Assembly: GCF_042680885.1 (NCBI RefSeq)
Contig: NZ_JBHUEO010000026.1
Location: 1 to 64,000, forward strand
From: Siminovitchia sediminis
GTDB taxonomy: Bacteria; Bacillota; Bacilli; Bacillales; Bacillaceae_C
Direction of reading: 5' to 3'
Length of the DNA stretch: 64,000 bases
Part shown: positions 59,585-64,000 of the stretch, one piece after another
How positions within the stretch are numbered: position 1 is the first letter of the stretch
Layout of the letters: each line of letters starts with the position of its first letter
Translations under genes and position numbers: made by a program
The notes under the pieces: model-generated
What the model saw: the letters and a program-made list of their open reading frames with translations, nothing else
What the model was told of the DNA's origin: nothing
Database searches by the model: none

Positions 59585-60478
59585 ATGAAAGATCGTCTGC
59601 AAGATTTTATTCATTTTATGGTGATTGAAAAAGGATTATCTCAAAACACTGTCAAAGCATACGAAAGAGATCTGGCAAACTACTTGGAATACATACAAAA
59701 CATGTTGGACATTCATCAATTTGATAATATTACGCGTATGCACATCATCCAATTTCTGGCGCAGCTTAAATCAGAAGGAAAATCCAGCAGAACTCTTGCC
59801 CGGCACATAGCTTCCATTCGGTCATTTCACCAGTTTCTTTTACGTGAAAAAGCAGCAAAGCAGGATCCTACCCTTCATATTGAAACACCGCAGCAGGAGA
59901 AAAACCTGCCAAAAGTGCTTTCGCTTGCTGAGGTGCAGTCTCTCTTGGAGGCACCTGATCTGACTTCCGTATTGGGGAAGAGGGATAAGGCTATGCTGGA
60001 ACTTTTATATGGAACAGGAACCCGGATCAGTGAGCTGCTGGACTTAAACTTGGATGATCTTCATTTGGGCATCGGCTTTATCAGATGCAGGGGAAAAGGA
60101 AATAAAGAACGTATTATCCCGATTGGCTCAGAAGCTATTCAAGCAATGGAGGTATATCTTCAAGAATCAAGGCCAAAGCTGCGGAAAGATAAAAACCCGA
60201 CAGATGCATTGTTTTTGAATCATCATGGAAACAGGCTGACAAGACAAGGATTCTGGAAAAATTTAAAAAAACTGACTGCAAAGGCTAATATTCAAAAAAA
60301 GTTAACACCTCATACCTTCAGGCATTCGTTTGCCACTCACCTTCTCGAGAATGGTGCAGATCTGCGTGCTGTTCAAGAAATGTTGGGGCATGCAGATATT
60401 TCAACTACTCAAATTTATACCCATGTGTCCAAATCACGATTAAAAGATGTTTATAAGCAATATCACCCTCGTGCTTAG
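59585..60478 (+). CDS. xerD: Site-specific tyrosine recombinase XerD
   Basis: Resolves chromosome dimers at dif with XerC. The N-terminal SAM-like core-binding domain (FMVIEKGLSQNTVKAYERDL) is followed by the catalytic domain with arginine in GTGTRISELL near residue 148, HTFRHSFATHLLENG near residue 240, and the tyrosine in STTQIYTHVSK near residue 278. Length is 297 aa. It is placed between yqzK and drm, as in B. subtilis ripX. Confidence 0.95.
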   Translation: MKDRLQDFIHFMVIEKGLSQNTVKAYERDLANYLEYIQNMLDIHQFDNITRMHIIQFLAQLKSEGKSSRTLARHIASIRSFHQFLLREKAAKQDPTLHIETPQQEKNLPKVLSLAEVQSLLEAPDLTSVLGKRDKAMLELLYGTGTRISELLDLNLDDLHLGIGFIRCRGKGNKERIIPIGSEAIQAMEVYLQESRPKLRKDKNPTDALFLNHHGNRLTRQGFWKNLKKLTAKANIQKKLTPHTFRHSFATHLLENGADLRAVQEMLGHADISTTQIYTHVSKSRLKDVYKQYHPRA

Positions 60479-60503
60479 CCGCTTCATAAAAGCGGTTTTT
60501 TTA
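60477..60503 (+). terminator. Terminator of xerD
   Basis: CCGCTT and AAGCGG arms with a five-base loop, then seven T. Confidence 0.8.
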
Positions 60504-60564
60504 CCGTCTTTAAAAGGGTATGATACCTTTAGGGAAATATAAGGTTGTGTATGGAGGGATGATA

Positions 60565-61758
60565 ATGGAGAGTTCACAATATAAGAGAGTCCATGTTATT
60601 GTGCTTGATTCTGTCGGAATAGGTGAAGCACCTGACGCAAAAGATTTTAATGATCTGGGTGCAGATACCCTCGGAAATATTGCAGAGAAGGTCAATGGAC
60701 TGAAAATGCCGAATATCGGGAGACTTGGATTGTCAAACATAAAGGAAATCAAAGGGATTAAAAAAGCGGAAATCCCCCTTGCTTTTTATACAAAAATGCA
60801 AGAGGCTTCCCGGGGCAAAGATACGCTGACAGGTCATTGGGAAATTATGGGTCTCATTACAAGTCATCCGTTTAAAGTATTTCCCAATGGCTTTCCTGAA
60901 TTATTGGTTACAAGGCTGGAAGAAGCTTCTGGAAGAACAGTGATTGGCAACGTACCGGCAAGCGGTACGGAAATTATTGAGAGACTGGGTCCCGAGCATA
61001 TGAAAACCGGAAGTTTAATTGTTTATACTTCTGCGGATTCCGTTTTGCAGATTGCTGCCCACGAGGATATCATTCCTCTTAATGAGCTGTACCACATCTG
61101 CGAACAGGCCAGAGAGCTGACAAGGAACGAGGAGTTTAAGGTTGGGCGGGTGATTGCCCGGCCATTCGCAGGAACTCCGGGTCATTTCCACCGGACCGGA
61201 AATCGCAGGGATTATGCATTGAAGCCATTTGACCGCACTGTTATGAACGAGCTGAAAGATCGGAATTTTGATGTGATAGCGATCGGGAAAATTTATGATA
61301 TTTATGATGGTGAAGGTATTACACAATCGATGAGAACAACATCAAATATGGAAGGAATGGATCAGCTTGTCCGAGTGATGGATGAAGATTTCATAGGACT
61401 TAGTTTTACAAACCTGGTGGATTTTGATGCGAAATTCGGCCATCGCAGAAATCCGGAGGGATATGCGGAGGCATTGGAACAATTTGATGCTCGGATTCCG
61501 GAGATTTTAGACAGGATGCGCACTGATGATTTATTGATCATTACAGCGGACCATGGAAATGATCCAACTCATCATGGAACGGACCATACAAGAGAATACG
61601 TGCCTTTACTTGTGTACTCTAAGCGGTTTAACAAAGGGAAAGAGCTTCCGGTCCGAAAAACATTTGCCGATGTCGGTGCAACGATTGCTGATAACTTTGG
61701 CATTCGATGGAATGGGGCAGGGGACAGCTTTCTCCCCTTATTGACCACTGATAGCTAA
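60565..61758 (+). CDS. deoB: Phosphopentomutase
   Basis: Interconverts (deoxy)ribose 1-phosphate and 5-phosphate in nucleoside salvage. Alkaline-phosphatase fold metal sites are seen as VLDSVGIGEAPDA near residue 13, the phosphorylated threonine region GKDTLTGHWE near residue 85, and ITADHGNDPTHHGTDHTRE near residue 330. Length is 397 aa. ATG 60565 follows GGAGGGAT. The usual partner purine nucleoside phosphorylase gene (pupG/deoD) is missing; dacF follows directly. Confidence 0.95.
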   Translation: MESSQYKRVHVIVLDSVGIGEAPDAKDFNDLGADTLGNIAEKVNGLKMPNIGRLGLSNIKEIKGIKKAEIPLAFYTKMQEASRGKDTLTGHWEIMGLITSHPFKVFPNGFPELLVTRLEEASGRTVIGNVPASGTEIIERLGPEHMKTGSLIVYTSADSVLQIAAHEDIIPLNELYHICEQARELTRNEEFKVGRVIARPFAGTPGHFHRTGNRRDYALKPFDRTVMNELKDRNFDVIAIGKIYDIYDGEGITQSMRTTSNMEGMDQLVRVMDEDFIGLSFTNLVDFDAKFGHRRNPEGYAEALEQFDARIPEILDRMRTDDLLIITADHGNDPTHHGTDHTREYVPLLVYSKRFNKGKELPVRKTFADVGATIADNFGIRWNGAGDSFLPLLTTDS

Positions 61759-61785
61759 GAAGGAAAGAATTCATGACTATATCTG

Positions 61786-61819
61786 AAGACCAGGGTGTCA
61801 GGCCCGGGTCTTTTTTTTA
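61786..61819 (+). terminator. Terminator of deoB
   Basis: AGACC and GGGTCT arms with internal GG/CC pairs, then eight T. Confidence 0.75.
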
Positions 61820-61864
61820 TTTTAAAGTATAAAAAAACCCTTCCGGGACAGAATGGTGATAGTT

Positions 61865-61877
61865 GGTAATCATTACC
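61865..61877. promoter_or_regulatory. Perfect 13-base palindrome upstream of dacF
   Basis: GGTAATCATTACC, 30 bases before the dacF ATG. The 6-1-6 layout and GTAAT/ATTAC halves resemble Fur-family (especially Zur) sites. GGTAATCATT also fits the sigma-F/sigma-G -10 at nine of ten positions, though no good -35 is seen. Confidence 0.4.
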
Positions 61878-61906
61878 GTTTTTACTAAAAATATGGAGGG
61901 GTTAGG

Positions 61907-63070
61907 ATGAAAAGGCCAGCTGTTTTCTTATGTTCTTTTTTGCTCATATTTTCTCTAATAACACAGCCCGCTTTAGCTGAAGAGAAGGAAAAGGAACTGG
62001 CGGATGATTCAAAGTCAGCCATTTTAATAGAAAGGGATACAGGGACCATTTTGTACGATAAGAACAGCCATGAAAAGCTTCCTCCTGCATCCATGACAAA
62101 AGTGATGACGATGCTGCTGATTATGGAAGCGCTGGATAGCGGACAGATTTCGATGGATGAAAAAGTTCGTACAAGTGAGTATGCTGCTTCCATGGGCGGG
62201 TCACAAATTTTTCTGGAGCCCGGGGAAGAAATGACGGTAGAGGAAATGCTGCTGGGCATTGCTATTGCATCTGCCAATGATGCTTCCGTAGCAATGGCCG
62301 AAAAGATTGCCGGGACAGAGGAAGCTTTTGTCGCCAGAATGAATGAGCGGGCAAAGGAGCTAGGGCTTAAAAACACAAAATTTCAAAACCCGACAGGTTT
62401 GTCAGCCAAAGACCATTACAGTACGGCACATGATATGGCGATTATGGCAAAAGAGCTCCTTAAATATGAGGGAATTACTGATTTCACAAAGCAATACGAA
62501 TCTTATTTAAGGGAGGATTCGGATAAGAAGTTTTGGCTTGTCAATACAAACAAGCTTGTCCGCTTCTATCCAGGAGTAGACGGCCTGAAAACAGGATTTA
62601 CGAGCGAAGCAAAATATTGTCTGACTGCAACGGCCAAAAAAGACGGGATGCGCGTGATTGCTGTCGTATTCGGAGCACCCACATCGAAAAGCCGAAATGC
62701 GCAGATTACTAAAATGCTGGATTATGCATTTTCCCAATATTCCTCTCATTCATTGTATAAAAAAGGAGAGAACCTTGGAAAAGTGAAAGTAAGCAAAGGA
62801 CATGTAAAAGAGATCCACGCGCAGACCAGTGAACCGATCTCTATTTTGACAAAAAAAGGCGAAAAAATCACAGACTATTCTACTGAAGTAAAACTGAATA
62901 AAAATATTAAAGCACCTGTTAAGAAGGGGGATACTGTCGGCAAAATCATCATTCAAAAAGATGGAAAGCAGCTGGCTGAATCCGAATTAATTGCTGGAAA
63001 AAACGTCAAAAAGGCATCTTGGTGGCAGCTGTACAAAAGATCGTTTGGTCTGTTTACTCAAGCGAAATGA
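61907..63070 (+). CDS. dacF: D-alanyl-D-alanine carboxypeptidase DacF
   Basis: Low-molecular-mass penicillin-binding protein that trims peptidoglycan stem peptides, forespore-made in B. subtilis. Signal peptide at residues 1-24 ending in PALAEE. The active sites are SMTK near residue 61, SAN near residue 122 and KTG near residue 227. A C-terminal beta domain and an amphipathic helix (WWQLYKRSFGLF) for membrane binding complete it. Length is 387 aa against 389. ATG follows TGGAGGGG. Confidence 0.95.
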   Translation: MKRPAVFLCSFLLIFSLITQPALAEEKEKELADDSKSAILIERDTGTILYDKNSHEKLPPASMTKVMTMLLIMEALDSGQISMDEKVRTSEYAASMGGSQIFLEPGEEMTVEEMLLGIAIASANDASVAMAEKIAGTEEAFVARMNERAKELGLKNTKFQNPTGLSAKDHYSTAHDMAIMAKELLKYEGITDFTKQYESYLREDSDKKFWLVNTNKLVRFYPGVDGLKTGFTSEAKYCLTATAKKDGMRVIAVVFGAPTSKSRNAQITKMLDYAFSQYSSHSLYKKGENLGKVKVSKGHVKEIHAQTSEPISILTKKGEKITDYSTEVKLNKNIKAPVKKGDTVGKIIIQKDGKQLAESELIAGKNVKKASWWQLYKRSFGLFTQAK

Positions 63071-63116
63071 TGAAAATTCCATAAGATTAGCGAATCACTT
63101 CTAGTTTTGTCATGAA

Positions 63117-63146
63117 GAAGGATTCGAGTGCATGGGTGTAGAATCA
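63117..63146 (+). promoter_or_regulatory. Sigma-H promoter of the spoIIA operon
   Basis: GAAGGATTC (63117-63125), 12 bases, GTAGAATCA (63138-63146), matching RNAGGAWWW-N12-14-RNNGAATWW with one mismatch per element. spoIIA is known to be sigma-H transcribed. Confidence 0.75.
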
Positions 63147-63178
63147 CTCCCTATACGATTCATAAGGAGGCCATGCAT

Positions 63179-63529
63179 GTGGGGTTAAGTATTGACATAG
63201 AAGTGATGGAGGACGTTTTATGTATCCGTCTTTCCGGAGAATTGGATCATCATACATCTGAAGATTTACGCAGCAGAATTACGGAAGCAATTGAAAAACA
63301 TGATATTATGCATCTCGTCTTAAATCTGGAGAAGCTGACCTTTATGGACAGTTCAGGACTCGGTGTGATCCTTGGAAGATACAAGCAAATTAAAATGAGA
63401 CAGGGAGAGATGGTTGTGTGTTCCATTTCTCCCCCAGTCAAACGGTTATTTGAAATGTCCGGTCTATTCAAAATCATCCGTTTGGAGTCTTCAGAAAAAT
63501 TTGCACTTGAAAGATTGGGGGTTGCCTGA
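63179..63529 (+). CDS. spoIIAA: Anti-sigma-F factor antagonist SpoIIAA
   Basis: STAS-domain protein that, when unphosphorylated, frees sigma-F from SpoIIAB in the forespore. The phosphorylated serine lies in FMDSSGLGVILGRYKQIK near residue 57. Length is 116 aa. GTG 63179 is preferred: it is eight bases after AAGGAGG and gives GLSIDIEV, the family N-terminus; ATG 63173 is only two bases from that site. spoIIAB begins one base after the stop. Confidence 0.96.
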   Translation: MGLSIDIEVMEDVLCIRLSGELDHHTSEDLRSRITEAIEKHDIMHLVLNLEKLTFMDSSGLGVILGRYKQIKMRQGEMVVCSISPPVKRLFEMSGLFKIIRLESSEKFALERLGVA

Positions 63530-63530
63530 T

Positions 63531-63971
63531 ATGAGAAACGAGATGCAAATTCAATTTAGTGCACTCAGCCAAAATGAATCCTTTGCAAGGGTTACAGTTG
63601 CCGCGTTTATTGCACAGCTGGATCCAACTCTCGATGAAATGACTGAGATCAAGACCGTCGTATCAGAAGCTGTTACCAATGCCATTATACACGGGTATGA
63701 GCAGAATCCTGCCGGAATTGTTACTATTTCAGCTGTAATCGAAGATGGAAAAATCGACTTGGTGATTAAAGATACGGGTGTCGGTATTTCAGACATTGAT
63801 GAAGCCAGGCAGCCGTTATTTACCACAAAGCCGGAAATGGAACGGTCAGGAATGGGGTTTACCATTATGGAAAACTTTACGGATCACCTGGAAATCCAAT
63901 CCGAGCCAGGGACAGGCACAACGATACGTTTAATTAAGTATGTAACGAAAAATAAAGCGTTGTGCAATTAA
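63531..63971 (+). CDS. spoIIAB: Anti-sigma-F factor and kinase SpoIIAB
   Basis: GHKL-fold serine kinase that holds sigma-F and phosphorylates SpoIIAA. The ATP site has VVSEAVTNAIIHGY near residue 40, DTGVGI near residue 81 and GMGFTIMENF near residue 107. Length is 146 aa, equal to B. subtilis. ATG 63531 follows GGGGGTTG; the longer frame lies within spoIIAA. Confidence 0.97.
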   Translation: MRNEMQIQFSALSQNESFARVTVAAFIAQLDPTLDEMTEIKTVVSEAVTNAIIHGYEQNPAGIVTISAVIEDGKIDLVIKDTGVGISDIDEARQPLFTTKPEMERSGMGFTIMENFTDHLEIQSEPGTGTTIRLIKYVTKNKALCN

Positions 63972-63983
63972 GGAGCCGCGCCT

Positions 63984-64000
63984 ATGGATGTGGAACTTAA
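63984..64000 (+). CDS. sigF: RNA polymerase sigma-F factor, first codons only
   Basis: ATGGATGTGGAACTT reads MDVEL, the start of SigF, ten bases after AAGGAG. The gene continues beyond the window. The call rests on the spoIIA gene order and these five residues. Confidence 0.85.

Overview
The window is chromosomal DNA from a spore-forming Bacillota, most likely a member of Bacillaceae. Gene content and order follow the Bacillus subtilis yqh-yqi-yqj-yqk region closely: spoIIIA operon, accBC, nusB-folD-xseAB-ispA-dxs, ahrC-recN-spoIVB-spo0A, bkd genes, yqj/yqk genes, fur-xerD-drm-dacF-spoIIA. The DNA is of moderate to low G+C, ribosome binding sites are strong (GGAGG type), and many genes start with TTG or GTG. 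I saw no insertion sequence, prophage, tRNA, rRNA or CRISPR array. Species cannot be fixed from this window.

Layout. 1-6.3 kb: aroK (minus strand) and the sigma-E type spoIIIAA-AH operon, with a roughly 425-bp insertion carrying a broken reading frame between AB and AC. 6.5-16.9 kb: accB, accC, an Asp23 protein, nusB, folD, xseA, xseB, ispA, then an OLE (Ornate Large Extremophilic) RNA followed by a broken gene for its partner OapA, then dxs and tlyA. 17-22.4 kb: argR/ahrC with an ARG-box palindrome, recN, spoIVB, spo0A and a glycerophosphodiesterase. 22.6-34.2 kb: yqzF, then bcd-lpdV-bkdAA-bkdAB-bkdB without bkdR, ptb or buk, then mutA-mutB-meaB. 34.6-42 kb: brxB, an L,D-transpeptidase, the miniprotein Prli42, mce, a propionyl-CoA carboxylase-type carboxyltransferase, an M20 peptidase, dinB, yueI and rnz. 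42-51.6 kb: namA, a proline T-box with proC, yqjP, yqjQ, a LexA-boxed Y-family polymerase with yqzH, an NCS1 permease, yqkB and HMG-CoA lyase. 51.7-64 kb: telA-xpaC behind an ECF-type promoter, a SinR-like regulator, an aldo/keto reductase, mciZ, nudF, an endonuclease Q-type gene, spoIIM, fur, yqzK, xerD, deoB, dacF, spoIIAA, spoIIAB and the first codons of sigF.

How the genes work together. bcd, the branched-chain 2-oxoacid dehydrogenase, the methylmalonyl-CoA carboxyltransferase/epimerase/mutase/MeaB set and HMG-CoA lyase together describe valine, isoleucine and leucine breakdown to succinyl-CoA, acetyl-CoA and acetoacetate. Absence of ptb and buk fits oxidation rather than acyl-phosphate formation. 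A second theme is sporulation: spo0A, spoIIAA/AB/sigF, spoIIIA, spoIVB, spoIIM, dacF and mciZ. The most unusual observation is an apparently promoter-equipped OLE RNA beside an oapA that has lost its start and changes frame three times. Others are an ATT start for spoIIIAD, a frame-altered accC tail and two very small genes (mciZ, prli42).
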